Shown: in pieces, positions 45,420-55,916 of the stretch
Layout of the letters: the number at the start of each line of letters is the position of its first letter
How positions within the stretch are numbered: the first letter of the stretch is position 1
Source: Trema orientale
Lineage: Eukaryota > Streptophyta > Magnoliopsida > Rosales > Cannabaceae
Reading direction: 5' to 3'
Assembly: GCA_002914845.1 (NCBI GenBank)
Contig: JXTC01000011.1
Span: forward strand, 1,808,854-1,872,853
DNA: 64,000 nucleotides
Notes under the pieces: model-generated
What the model saw: only the letters and a program-made list of their open reading frames with translations
The model's database searches: none
Told to the model about the DNA's origin: nothing
Position numbers and translations under genes: made by a program

Positions 45420-45715
45420 AACAGCTTTACGTCATGCACATTTTCCATCAAAGTTGGTGCATAGGAAAACCACAACAATATGGAATTGTCGAACCGAAAA
45501 ATCGTCATCTTTCAGAAGTAGCTTATGCAGTCATGTTTAATCATCAAGTTCTAAAATTTTTTTTGGGAGAAGTTGTACTCACAGTATTGCATTTTATAAA
45601 TCATCTTCCATCTAGAGTCCTAGATTTCAAAACTTTATTAAACATTCTTCTTTCTTTCTATCATAATACTCGTCTTTTCATTAGTCTACCGCCCAAAATT
45701 TTTGGTTGCCTACTT
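45420..45715 (+). pseudogene. Displaced integrase segment, plus strand
   Basis: The frame from 45434 has QQYGIVEPKNRHLSEVA (the glutamate end of the DDE core), VLKFFLGEVVLTVLHFINHL and PSRVLDFKTLLNILLSFY, ending PPKIFGC. This is exactly the part of integrase absent from the minus-strand copia-6 pseudogene at its junction near 46025, yet it lies on the opposite strand about 300 bp away. Confidence 0.75.
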
Positions 45716-46354
45716 CTAAGTCAGAATTTGTTGATGAAATAATAGGTAAGGGTGATAATAATGCATTTGACTGTGATGGAGAATCTAAAACAAATAGAAA
45801 ACGAACAGAGAAATCCCAAAAATAATCTTCACTCACTTTCTCCCCTTGAAAATTAGGCTTTGAGTAATAGGCTTGATTTTCAAAGAATGTGACATCTGAG
45901 GTGACAAACATTTTTTGTTGGTGACTGGACAATAACACTTGTATCCCTTTTGATTTGGAGAATGGCCTATAAAAATGCATTTCATAGCTCTTGGGTCAAG
46001 TTTACTACGGTTGGGAGTTTGGGCATGGGAAATATTACCCAAGAATAGAGTTAAAATATTCATGATTATTATCTGTACGAAGGATTTGGATTTGTATTTG
46101 AAAATGTGTTTTTTTTTCATTTGATGGAATTATTTAAAAGTTAACTCATCATCTGATTTTTCTTTTAATAAAAATACCCAACATGTACGTGTATGATCAT
46201 CAATGAAAGTTATAAAACATCTAGCTCCAGTAATGTTATTTACCCTTGAGGGGCCCCAAATATCACTATGAATTAGAGAAAATGGTTTGAGGATTTGTAT
46301 GGCTGAACCGGATGTGGAACACATGCATGTTTCACGACCTGACAGATTTCGCAT
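45681..46354 (-). pseudogene. Integrase of copia-6, missing its C-terminal core segment
   Basis: The minus-strand frame 46354-46130 has ILKPFSLIHSDIWGPSRVNN (first aspartate) and FITFIDDHTRTCWVFLLKEK. The next stretch (46120 down) reads in another frame to the second aspartate region, then jumps near 46025 to HAQTPNRSKLDPRAMKCIFI, the post-core region with YKCYCP, and ends near 45720. Confidence 0.82.
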
Positions 46355-46870
46355 TGAAAGGAGTTGACATCTTTATTCTTAAACAATGAGGAAAACAATT
46401 TTTTCAAATAAGGGAAACTAGGATGGCCTAACTTATTATGCCATAATAAGACTAAAATAGAAACAGATTTACTACTCAGGGCTTAAGTTTATTTATTCAC
46501 GATTGGTTGATTATCCTCAAAGAAGTACAGACCATCATGCTCCTTAGCACTGCCAATTGTTCTTTCCAAAAGCAAATTCTGAAACTCACAATGAGATAGC
46601 TACATAATTCATGTCTTTTGATAATTTCTCACAGATATCAAATTACATGTCAAATTAGGAACATGAAGTACATAATGTAATTTTATTTTTTCAGAGATTA
46701 CAATCATTCCTTTTCCCACAACTGATGAGAGAGATCCATCTGAAATTCTAATTTTCAGAGTTCCAAGGCATGATGTATAAGTTGAAAAACGTTGATAACA
46801 ACCAGTCATGTGATCTGAAGCTCCTGAATCAATGATCTAGGGACGATCAGTTTCAGATTTTGTTGTAAGA
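46355..46870 (-). pseudogene. Protease and pre-integrase of copia-6
   Basis: Minus-strand sense near 46840 gives IDSGASDHMTGCYQ, the aspartic protease site, followed by the frame 46809-46609 with LGTLKIRISDGSLSSVVGKG and LHYVLHVPNLTCNLISV. GAG-pre-integrase follows to about 46360 with stops. Confidence 0.85.
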
Positions 46871-47850
46871 GCTGATTGGTAATTACCTTTCTGTGCAAAT
46901 GAGTAACTAGGATTTGCTTGAGACGTTCCCGGTGACTGATTTTGGGTAATCAAAGCCTGTAGTTGCTCTAACTGCTCTTTGCAGAAAATAATCCCTCCTT
47001 TTCTATTTTTTCTTTTTCAGCAGCGGCTTTGAAACCACGCCCATCATATTATTTTTTCGGCTTCCAATTGGCAGGTTTACCATGGATCCTCTAGCAGGTA
47101 TCTTTGGTGTGTCCTGGATGTTGACAATGATGACACCAAGGTTGATCATTTTTCTTATTTCCATGCTAATTTCCATTGTTAGGAGAGAAGTTCCGTTTAA
47201 TCAGGAAAGCAAAATTTTGGGATGGATCTTCTGGGATTGGAATCTTCGAACCACCATTCATCACATGTTTTCTGGCTTCCTCTCTTCTAACTTTAGCAAA
47301 CGTTTCTCTTATTCTAAGAAATAGCTCAAATCCCAATACAGGCCCTCTAACTTTATGAAGTTCTTAATTTAGCCCGTGAAGAAAATCGAACATTCTCTCA
47401 TTATACATCATTTGACTATATTTCTTACGGTCTTCAGGGCAATTCCAATTGATGTTCTGGAATTGATTTAATTCCTGCCACAAACTAGTCAAGATATTAT
47501 AATACTTGGTCATAATGAGATCTCCTTGTTTCTTATCTTTGAGGGTTGATTTTAACTCGAAAATCTGAGCAGTATTACTAAGATCCGAGTATGTTTCTTC
47601 GACCATATCCCAGATTTTTTTTGCTGTCATGTAGTACAAATAAGCCTTCCTTATTATAGGCTCCATGGAGTTGATTAGCCATGCCATGACCATGGAATTT
47701 TCGGAAAGCTATGTTTTTATATTCTGCTGCTCTTTTTTCTGGTGCTTTTGCTTCACTAGTTAAATATTCCAACCATCCATTGCCTTGGATAACTAGCGTA
47801 ACAAATTGAGACCATTCAAAGAAATTTGAGCCATTAAGTTTGTGTTATGT
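46871..47850 (-). pseudogene. gag of copia-6
   Basis: Minus-strand sense begins near 47840 (MAQISLNGLN). It passes EYLTSEAKAPEKRAAEYKN (frame 47772-47578) and, after a shift, MTAKKIWDMVEETYSDLSN and MTKYYNILTSLWQELNQFQ (frame 47693-47364), the UBN2-type gag core. A CQHPGHTKDTC-like zinc knuckle lies near 47110. It would form the capsid of the particle. Confidence 0.82.
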
Positions 47851-47974
47851 AATCTGAAGAGAATGGTTATCAACAATACTGTGAATTACTCGTGCAGAAT
47901 TTGGTTGAGGCGATCACGAGATGCTTCAGTCATGGCTGTTTCAGCCCCTTTTTTTGGATTGATAATCAAAGAGT

Positions 47975-47987
47975 GGCTTTGATAACG
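47975..47987 (-). promoter_or_regulatory. Primer binding site of copia-6 (degenerate)
   Basis: Minus strand GTTATCAAAGCCAC follows the LTR end directly. It resembles TGGTATCAAAGCC with two changed bases. Confidence 0.6.
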
Positions 47988-48215
47988 TGAAGGCAGAGAG
48001 AAATAAAACTCTCTGATAATTATTTTAATTAAACAAATCAGAATAAATAGAAACGATGCACCATACTACCAGCTAAAAAATCTGGTACAAATCTCTACAA
48101 ACTAGGGATTAATACTAATCCCTTTATCCTAGGAATTTAAAATAACTAAACAAGAAAAGAAAATAACTAATCCTGTCAAAATAAAATAAAATCAGATCTC
48201 AAAAGATTCTCAACA
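47988..48215 (-). repeat. 5' LTR of copia-6 (228 bp)
   Basis: Minus strand starts TGTTGAGAATC at 48215 and ends TGCCTTCA. It is the inverted homologue of 45069-45272. CTAAG precedes it in element sense. Confidence 0.82.
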
Positions 48216-48380
48216 CTTAGCTACCTCATATTGAAATATAAAAAAGATAAATGAAATAAACTAAGACTTATATTACATAAATACTAAAAGAACAAATAAA
48301 TGTGAAACATAAAGAAAGCATTGCAAAGGCAGTAATTCACAAATTAACCGCTTAACTAATTTTTTTTTCCCTCGTCTCTA

Positions 48381-49298
48381 CTAACTTAGAAGATAATCGC
48401 TCTCAACATAATTAGTAAATCCAACTACATACATTTTTGGACACAAATATTCAAGACTGTTTTCGCTTGGATTATACCAAAACAAATCATGAGAATCCGA
48501 ACAAACGAGAACATAACCATTATACCCAAAAGCAATTGGATAGAACTCTTTATATGGATGTAGGAAAGAGGACCATTTCAAAGAGAATGACTGAAAGGGT
48601 GACAATTTCAGATCGGGCGTCGAGCTTATAGAGCATTTAGTTAAGTCGACATTCAACTGCTTGATCCAAGAATCTGAAATTCCATATTCCTTCATTACCC
48701 ATATCTCAATCAATCCATGTGTCTTACGAGTCATGGAAGAAAGATACTCAGAAAGTTTACCTATACTTTGCTCATAATGACCTTCTACATGAGGTTGGGG
48801 TGATTTGATCAGCTTGAAAATCTCTGTATTTAGATCAAAGGCAATTATCCCAAACTTGTAGATGGAGTGATTAGTACCGATATTTTCATAATAACTCAAG
48901 GGCCAATGGACACATCCATTCACAACAACGGAGCAGTCATAATTCATTTGTGTAAATACGCCTGGTGACCATGGAAACAACGGAAACATGTTGGACATTT
49001 TAATTCTTTTCCAAGAATTGCTCCGCAAACTATAAACCAAAACTTGGATATTAGGTAGTGGATTAAACAAACCAAGTAAACTATCAAAATCCTCTCTAAC
49101 TAGTAAGGGTCTAGAAATCCTTATCACTTTGAAATCATTCGCCAGTGGGGCGTAACCGAATCCGAATCGAAATTTGGAATTCGGCCAAAAGCGACAACTA
49201 GGAGATGGGAGTTTCTTAGTCTCCCTAGTTGTAGGGTTCCATAAGTAGACAGTAGTATTGGTGCTAAACTCAGACAAACATAACATACCGTTGTCACT
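48381..49298 (-). pseudogene. F-box protein, C-terminal (FBA) part of a split gene
   Basis: Minus-strand frame of 301 codons with the F-box-associated domain: MLCLSEFSTNTTVYLWNPTT, ETKKLP, FGFGYAPLANDFKVIRI, VLVYSLRSNSWKRI, VVNGCVHWP and IIAFDLNTEIFKL are the hallmarks of plant FBA interaction domains. Such proteins bring substrates to SCF ubiquitin ligases. The frame has no F-box; that lies at 51443-51758 beyond a 2.1-kb insertion, in the same orientation and frame. The two parts together would be about 400 residues, the usual family size. It stops at TAG/TAA just after YVESDYLLS. Some F-box genes of this type sit at S-loci, but nothing here shows that role. Confidence 0.88.
49280..49298. 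repeat. 19-bp direct repeat, left copy, at F-box gene break
   Basis: ATAACATACCGTTGTCACT recurs exactly at 51443-51461. It encodes SDNGML on the minus strand in both places. AG follows here before CACTACAAGA. Confidence 0.9.
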
Positions 49299-49715
49299 AG
49301 CACTACAAGAAAAGTAGTATTTAGATACGAAAATTTTAGAGACGAAAATATTTCGTATCTATATAATTATCAACAGAGACGAATTGTGAAAAAATTGTCT
49401 CTGAAAATTTTTAGGTGACAAAAGTTTTACGGAAAAGTATTAGACACGAAAAATATTTACAATTTCGTATCTAAAGGTATGCCAGGAATGGTTTTTTGTC
49501 AATTTGACTTAGCGGGAGAATATTCAGCTAAAATGAAATTCGCGCCAAAGAAACAGAGACAAAAGTTTTTTTAAGTTTCGTCTCTACATAATATTTGGAG
49601 GCAAAACAATCCCGCTTTTATTTTTGGCTAAAAATTAAATTTTGTCCAGAAACACACTAATACGATTTTAGAGTAGAGACTTCTGGTCTTCAACTTTCTC
49701 TCTCCTCTGTGCTCA

Positions 49716-49737
49716 CCTCTCTCTCTCTCTCTCTCTC
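49716..49737. repeat. CT microsatellite
   Basis: About 11 CT repeats, in a pyrimidine-rich stretch resembling a plant 5'UTR. Confidence 0.85.
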
Positions 49738-50381
49738 GACTCATATCTAAGTTTCATCTTGGCCTCCATACGAAATTCAGAGACCCATTTTTGGTGAGTT
49801 ATTCTTCCCTTTTCTCTGTATTAATTTTTTGATCACTTGTGCTTGAGATTTGACCTAATCTGTAATCTTAGGGTTTTGAGTCAGATTAATTCGTTTTTAT
49901 GGTGAATTCTCTTTTCATTTCTTCCTTTTCTGTTTTCAATTACAATTATAAATTTGTAATGAATATTGATTCTTTGAATTTGTAACATGAGTCCTTGTTC
50001 CTTATCTGCTTTGGAAGCCTTTGGGTGGCTTTCTCAGCTTTTTTTTTTTTTTCGTTGAATTTATTACATATGGTGACAGCAGGCAACCAGCATACAAGAG
50101 CGTGTGTATATATATATATACACACACATGTATAGGATATAATATTTGTTTTTCAATCAAATTCAGTGTTATAATATTTCTGCAGCTACTTTCTCTTATC
50201 CCCTGAAATACACATTTCTGCAAATTGGTGGTGGTCACTGAGCTTCCATAGAAGCTATAAAGGTAGCTTTTATTAAGAATTTGGGGGTGAATACCAGGTG
50301 AGTTTCTGGTTTACAGTTTTGGTAAAGGCCTGGAAAGTATAAAATTTTCTAAGATTTTTTGAACTTATGGATACATGAATA

Positions 50382-50397
50382 TATATATATATATATT

Positions 50398-50433
<36 letters not shown>
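50382..50433. repeat. AT and GT compound microsatellite
   Basis: An AT run (about 50379-50396) followed by about 16 GT repeats (50402-50433). Short frames across it are artefacts. Confidence 0.9.
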
Positions 50434-50435
<2 letters not shown>

Positions 50436-51117
50436 CTTCTCTGGTTTCAAGTCATGTATGAGTTTGTGCCATTATTGGCTATGTCATTTGATTTTTCTTT
50501 GGAAACTCATTAGTTTCATTTCAATTTCTATGCTATTAGGCCACTGGGGTTTGGAGGCAGAGATTTTAATCAAATAGACAAAATGAAAAATGCTATTCTA
50601 ATTCCATCTGTATCCACACATTATGACTTTGGTAATGATCCTTTTGGATTCAAATATTTTTCTTTCTTTTTGGTGCTTAGTTATAGATTTCATCTGCTGA
50701 AGTGGTATGTAAATTCTTCCTTTCCCTTATTTTTTCAAATGTTTGAGTTACTAGAATATAGTTGATTATGACTTGATAGAATCTATTGAGTAAAACGCAA
50801 GCATAAGATTCTTACTAGTAAATTAGAATGGTGAAAGTGACTAGGAATTATAATAGAGATTAGAGGGATATGCTACTCTTTAACAATAAAAGTCCAACAG
50901 TAAAAAGTTGGCAACGGAAATTTGCAAAGTAATGCTATAGTTTTTGATTGATATTGACCATTTGTTCATGATCAGGTCGTCATAAAAAGAGAGTATAAAG
51001 TGTACAAGGCAACCAAATTCACTTAAAAGAATATAACATTAGACAAATAATCAAGTCATATGACACACTTAGCCAGTGACAGCAACAATTCGCTAACTCT
51101 CTTCTTCTCTAAAGGAT

Positions 51118-51387
51118 TTTCAGGCTATTCAAAATACAAGAAAACGTCCAATTGAAGATTATGGCATCTTGCCTAGAAGTGGCACTAATTGGGAGCTGCT
51201 TAGTGACAGGACAAATTTGAATGCATATTGGGGACAAAACAAAAGAAGCAAAGTGACAAACAATGACCAAGAATGGCAATTACAACAAGTGCAAGAAGCA
51301 TTATCAGAAATGCAAGAGCACAAGATTTTTGTTAATATGAATTATGTTTTAGTTCACTACCCTTCAAAAGCAGAACCAGCTTTATAA
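51118..51387 (+). other. Possible terminal exon of an unrecognised gene within the insertion
   Basis: After TTTTCAG (ending about 51124) a frame runs without a stop through RKRPIEDYGILPRSGTNWEL, a glutamine-rich helix-like part (EWQLQQVQEALSEMQE) and HYPSKAEPAL to TAA at 51385. It could be the last exon of a CACTA-encoded or captured gene. No family was recognised. It overlaps the 3' end of the minus-strand F-box frame. Confidence 0.3.
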
Positions 51388-51442
51388 GAACCCCCAAAAT
51401 AAGAACCCTCTGTGTCTAAACTCTTATCAGAGCACGATTTAG

Positions 51443-51461
51443 ATAACATACCGTTGTCACT
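51443..51461. repeat. 19-bp direct repeat, right copy
   Basis: Identical to 49280-49298. Far longer than the 3-bp duplication that CACTA transposition makes. Confidence 0.9.
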
Positions 51462-51758
51462 GCCCTCCACGACTAGAGAGGCACTACTCTCCACCAGAGG
51501 TAGTCTTTTCACCAGAGGTAGTCCAAAATTAGAGACATGACCATAGGAGAACAATTTTTCACGGGGACATGGCCGGTGATCTTCTTCCTGACGTTCGCCG
51601 AAAATAATAAGAGGTACCTTACGTTTGAGACGTGTATCATGGCTTATAAGAGATTTCCAAGATTTAGAGACACACTTGGATCGCATAATAGACTTGATGT
51701 CTAATTTCAAAAGTATTTCTGCAATGATCTTATCGGGTATATCGAAGAAATCAGTCAT
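51443..51758 (-). pseudogene. F-box protein, N-terminal (F-box) part of a split gene
   Basis: The minus-strand ATG at 51758 starts MTDFFDIPDKIIAEILLKLD. Residues about 5-45 are an F-box (IPDKIIAEILLKLDIKSIM, then CVSKSWKSLISHD), the Skp1-binding module. A linker follows to LVVEGSDNGML at 51443, where the 19-bp repeat begins. Beyond it the frame continues into unrelated sequence and stops at 51357. The FBA half lies at 48381-49298. This start is chosen because it gives the standard short N-terminus before the F-box. Confidence 0.85.
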
Positions 51759-51840
51759 CGTGCATGTGTAATCAAACCGGCAATTCGATTGGTTGAGGAC
51801 AGGCCGAAGCCGAAGACTGCCGTAGGTACAAGGGAGGAGT

Positions 51841-52248
51841 TAGGGTTCTTAATATATAGTTTGCACGTTTGAAATTGGAGTTAGGCCGATTCAGATCTTT
51901 AATATCTAGTAAGTTACTCGACAAAAAAAAAACAAACAAATTAGGATATTTACTGAAGCAAATTTAAAAACTAATACAAGATGATAAAAGTTAGGAATCG
52001 TAATTGATTTAAACCTTTTTTTTCTTTAATCGTTTTATTCAGTATTAAAGCTCTGATCCCCTCAAAAAAAAAAAAAGTACTAAAGCTCTGACACGTAAAT
52101 TATGCGCTGAGGTAATTCAATTACGAAACGAAAGATTAGGAATTATAGACCTAATCAAATTAACTAGGGAGGAAAATTACCCACAAGAGAAAAAAAAAAA
52201 AAAACAAACAAACAAACAAACTAGGAAATTAACTGAAGTAGATCCAAA
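51841..52248. repeat. Upstream region of the F-box gene, duplicated at 60355-60675
   Basis: GAAATTGGAGTTAGGC, then CTGAGGTAATxxxATTA and AAATTAACTGAA occur in the same order in both places. The region is interrupted by the MULE at 52259 and resumes after 55520 (AATAAGAATAGTAATTGAGT). Confidence 0.7.
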
Positions 52249-52258
52249 ACTAATATAT

Positions 52259-52400
52259 ATGATCCCCAACAAATTAATTAAATAATCTATTTTCTAATAC
52301 ACGATTGAATATTGACCTTGTCAATATATTAGATATATTTTTAGTCTTTTTTTCATGTATAGGGACTAAATTGCCCTTAATGAATTTTTTTTTTTTTAAA
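52259..52400 (+). repeat. Left terminal inverted repeat of the MULE
   Basis: Pairs with 55372-55510. The inner border lies in a T run at about 52387-52400. Confidence 0.85.
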
Positions 52401-52506
52401 AAAAGAAAACCTAAAATATTTTTCCTCACTTATGCAATGCACGATATCCCTCTCCACTCCCTCTTTTCTATTCTATGAATAGTTATCCCCCAGTCTCGAG
52501 ATAGCA

Positions 52507-54048
52507 ATGGCCCAAACTAGATCCTTTCAAGGTAAAAAGGATAGCTCCTCTCCTCCAAAAGCAAAGAAGTTGAGGTCTAAGCAAAAGTGCGAGGCAAAGA
52601 AAGACGAATTCTCTAACCCGCCAGTGAATACAGTCGAGAACGATAACTCACCGAAGAAAGTGGCTGCAAGTGAAGCTAAACAGGTTTGTGGCTTATAGGT
52701 ATTATTAATTTATAATTTGTTTGGCTTTAATAATATATTATAAACTAAACGAATTTTTTAAATTTATTTTTTGATTTCTTGCGCACATAAAACTTGTATT
52801 ATACTAGAATTGTGGTTGTTTATGAGTTTTACACAAGCATTAGATGTTTGTATCAAGAGCTAACGTAATTATGTCTATTGATATCAATGAATGTACATAT
52901 GAATAAATTTCCAAAATAATTTTATTTTACGTTTCTTCTTATATATGTTTTGTAAGAGTTTCTTTTTATAATTTGCATTTGAATTTTTATGAATTATTAG
53001 GGAACAGATTTTATCTTTTTCATTAGTTATAGTCTAGAATGAGTAATGTCTATGGTTCTTCAGATATATTCAATTCTCTTGTTGTGTTTATTCAGCATAT
53101 GCTAAATGTGTATTATTTTAGAATTTCTACTAGTTTTGTCAAAATTTCTATTGGTAATCGAAACTATATTTCAGTCACGACTACCGTAATTTCTGGAATA
53201 GGGCTTGTCTGTATTTTTTCCCACAATATATATATTCAATCATATGATTTTGTTCATCATATCAAATATGTTATTGTAGAATATTTACTAGTTTTATGTT
53301 AATTCATCTAATGGTTGAGACTATTTCAATCTCTAATGGAAGTAATTCAGGAATAGATTGTACTCATATTTGTATTAGTTTTGTGCAAATTTCGTACATG
53401 ATTTGAAGTGATTATAATACAATAATAATTTTTCCAAAATTTTTTTTCCAGAAATTTACTCCTCTAATTGAGGAGGAGGATTATTTTACGTGTTGCATCA
53501 CAAGATATGCTGAACTCAAAGTTATTGAGAATATAAAAAGAAAATTGAATAAAAGACAAACCCAAATGTTCAGACAATCATGTTTTAAAAATTTCTTAGA
53601 TCTTGAAAACAAGAAACTAATATGGGCTGTTCAAGTTATACACCACTTACTACTAAGACAAATTGATCAACCTAATAGGGAGGAGTTGTGGTGTTTAGTT
53701 GGTGGGAAAAAATTAAGGTTTTCTATCAATGAGTATTCGTTGATTACTGGTCTTCTTTGTGAAGGTGAACTTGGAGATGAAAATAAAATCTATGAAGACC
53801 GTTTGAGAGATAAATATTTTGATGGCAATGAGAGTATAACTCGACTAATGTTGGAGAACACATCCATGAACTACGAAGGGGATAATAATACAGATTGTGT
53901 GAAACTTGCTTTGGCTTATTTTGTGGAAAACCTATTCATGGCTAAGGAAAATACAAAATTAATTTCCCAGTTCACCTTGAAAGTTGTAGACAATCTGGAT
54001 GGCTTTAATCAATATCCTTGGAGCCTCCAAAGTTCTACTAATGATTAA
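52507..54048 (+). CDS. DUF1985 domain protein (Ulp1-type gene family of MULEs), two exons
   Basis: Exon 1 is 52507-52683 and exon 2 is 53452-54048 (257 residues), with a GT donor at 52684 and a TTTTTTTCCAG acceptor ending at 53451; the phase is 0. Residues 1-59 are lysine-rich with a nuclear-localisation-like KAKKLRSKQK. Residues about 100-225 match DUF1985: CFKNFLDLENKKLIW, VIHHLLLRQID, ELWCLVGGKKLRFSINEYSL, ITGLLCEGE. DUF1985 usually precedes a Ulp1 (C48) SUMO-protease domain in plant MULE-borne genes. Here the frame ends without it, so either the gene is shortened or later exons are lost. No stop or shift interrupts the model. Function is unknown; the intron positions are my inference. Confidence 0.7.
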
Positions 54049-54049
54049 A

Positions 54050-54300
54050 ATATTCTCTACTACTAGTAGATTTTTTTTTTTTGAAGAAAAAAAGAACCTA
54101 TTTATAGGATAAGTCCTATCAGTGATTGGAAATATCTCTACCGCATAAAACCCATGTTTTAAAAATAAGTTCTGCTGATGATTGAAATAGTCTATACCAC
54201 TGGTATTTTTTTTTTTTTTTTAAGGAAAAAAGTTGTATTGATTATTGAAATTGTCTCTACCACTAGTAGATAATAGTTGTATAAAACCTATTATCAAATT
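54050..54300. repeat. Degenerate tandem repeat in the MULE
   Basis: About three units of roughly 85-100 bp, each with GATTGxAAT, CTCTACCACTAGTAGA-like and a T run followed by GAAAAAA. Confidence 0.55.
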
Positions 54301-55371
54301 AGATGATTATTGAAGAATCGATGAAGATGAAATGAAATAAAAGCTAAATTTTAGCACGACGAAAAATTTCCTATTGATGATAGATACTTTTTCAATCATT
54401 GATAGACTTTTCACTAGAGCTTAAAATTATCTTTTTGTTGCCCTCTATTAAAATGACACTATATGGTAGACAAGACAAAGAAACAAAATTATTCTTTTTC
54501 AAATTAAGCCTATGAGTCAATTCATATCCTAAGATTTTAGATATTTAGTTTTGCATATTGTTTGCTCTATACTCGTCACACGTTCTGAATTGAGGTTTAT
54601 AATTAAATATGTAATATAATTACAACAACAAAAATTAATAAAAGTGAATATAATAAGTCCAAAACCTTCTTCAAGAATGATTTAAAATTCCTATTGTTCC
54701 TCTTCTCTCTCACAAATAAGGATTAGCTTTCCACAACACTTAATCTGCACAATTATCAATACTATGATATTAGAATAAAAATACTGATTAAATGAGAGAC
54801 TCTTCACATATTCAAATAAAACCCATGTATATAACACAACACCAAAAACCCAAAAAGTAAATAAATAAATAAATTAGTGATTGATAAATGGGGTTTATGG
54901 GTTTAATTCGGGTACATAACGCGTGTATATTTCCGTTTGCTAATGCACATCTCGTGGTGCAAGGGATTGCAGCTTTTATCTGAAATGCAGGTTTGTCATT
55001 CCTGCAAAACAAATTATTGTAAACCTTAATAAGATTATTTTTCTAAACAATTTTTTTTTTTAAAAAAAAGAAAATGATGAAAATGAAAAAAGAAAAAATA
55101 TGGATTCTTGGTTTTGATGGTGTATAAAATTTGACCTTGATAGCAGAAGAGAAACTGGGAGGAAAGTGGCAACAAAGAGAGTTGCAATGAGGATTAAATA
55201 ATTCTCTAAAAAAATGGAGCCTTTTAGCTATTAGTGCATAAAATATTGAAGAATTTGGGAGAGACCTGGTTCTTGATGTAACTGTAACTCTTCATGGAAG
55301 AGAAAGAAAGGGTGCGGGGAGGCAGATGAAGCGTAACTGCATAAGTAAAGAGGAAAAAGATTTTAGGATTT

Positions 55372-55510
55372 TTTTTTAATTCATTAAGGGCAATTTAGTC
55401 CCTACACGTGAAAAAAAGACTAAAAACATATCTAAAATATTGATAAGCTCAATCTTCAATCGTGTATTAGAAAATAGATTATTTAACTAATTTTTCCAAA
55501 AAAAAAAAAA
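55372..55510 (-). repeat. Right terminal inverted repeat of the MULE
   Basis: Reverse complement of 52259-52400 with scattered mismatches. It ends in an A run before ACTAATATAT. Confidence 0.85.
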
Positions 55511-55916
55511 ACTAATATATGAAAACACTCAAATTAAAAAAATAAGAATAGTAATTGAGTAAAAGTCTTAAAACAAATAAAACTAAGAACTCTATATCTA
55601 ACATTCACGTCCTTGCCTAGCTATGGGTGAATATAGAAACTAATACAAAAAAGGACCAAAGAAAACAGAGATGTGTAATTTAGCAGTTGGCAATTAATGA
55701 AATGAAAACAAAAATACTATCCCTCAAAAAAAAAATATATATCCCTACAAAAAAGGGATTTGGACATTTATACCTATTTTTTAAAAAATAATACCAAATT
55801 TACGACATTTCAAAAATAGTAAAAATTTCATATGACGTTTTTAGGGCATTTTTCTTAATATTTTGGAAGCTAGAAAATGCGGTGGTATTTTAGTAAATAA
55901 GCCATCTTTTTTTTAT

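Larger units (their letters stand above)
49301..51442. mobile_element. CACTA-type transposon fragment inside the F-box gene
   Basis: The left end CACTACAAGAAAAGTAG is the classic CACTA terminal repeat. It is followed by sub-terminal repeats of AGAGACGAAA/TTTCGTCTCT (49330-49600) in both orientations, which serve as transposase binding sites in this superfamily. A 5'UTR-like stretch with a CT microsatellite (49716-49737) and a GT donor near 49793 follows. No matching right terminal repeat (TTCTTGTAGTG) is seen before the F-box sequence resumes, so the right end is lost. No transposase was recognised. Confidence 0.75.
52259..55510 (+). mobile_element. Mutator-like element (MULE) carrying a DUF1985 gene
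   Basis: Terminal inverted repeats of about 130 bp: 52270-52400 and the reverse complement of 55372-55500 share TTAAATAATCTATTTTCTA, ACACGATTGAA, GTCTTTTTTTCA and GGGACTAAATTGCCCTTAA. The 10-bp flanks ACTAATATAT (52249-52258 and 55511-55520) are a target duplication in the 8-11 bp range of MULEs. No MURA transposase is visible, so it is non-autonomous. The captured gene type is known from plant MULEs that carry Ulp1-like genes. Confidence 0.85.

Noticed and set aside
51443..51461. 19-bp repeat as a LINE/SINE target duplication
   Set aside because: The length would fit, but the insert begins with a CACTA terminus and sub-terminal repeats and has no poly-A tail at either junction.
48381..51758. 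S-locus F-box (SLF/SFB) identity for the split gene
   Set aside because: The F-box plus FBA architecture fits many plant F-box genes; nothing in the window (no S-RNase, no specific motif) supports the S-locus.
54812..55012. Minus-strand 66-codon frame in the MULE
   Set aside because: No homology recognised, opposite to the DUF1985 gene, and low complexity at its end.
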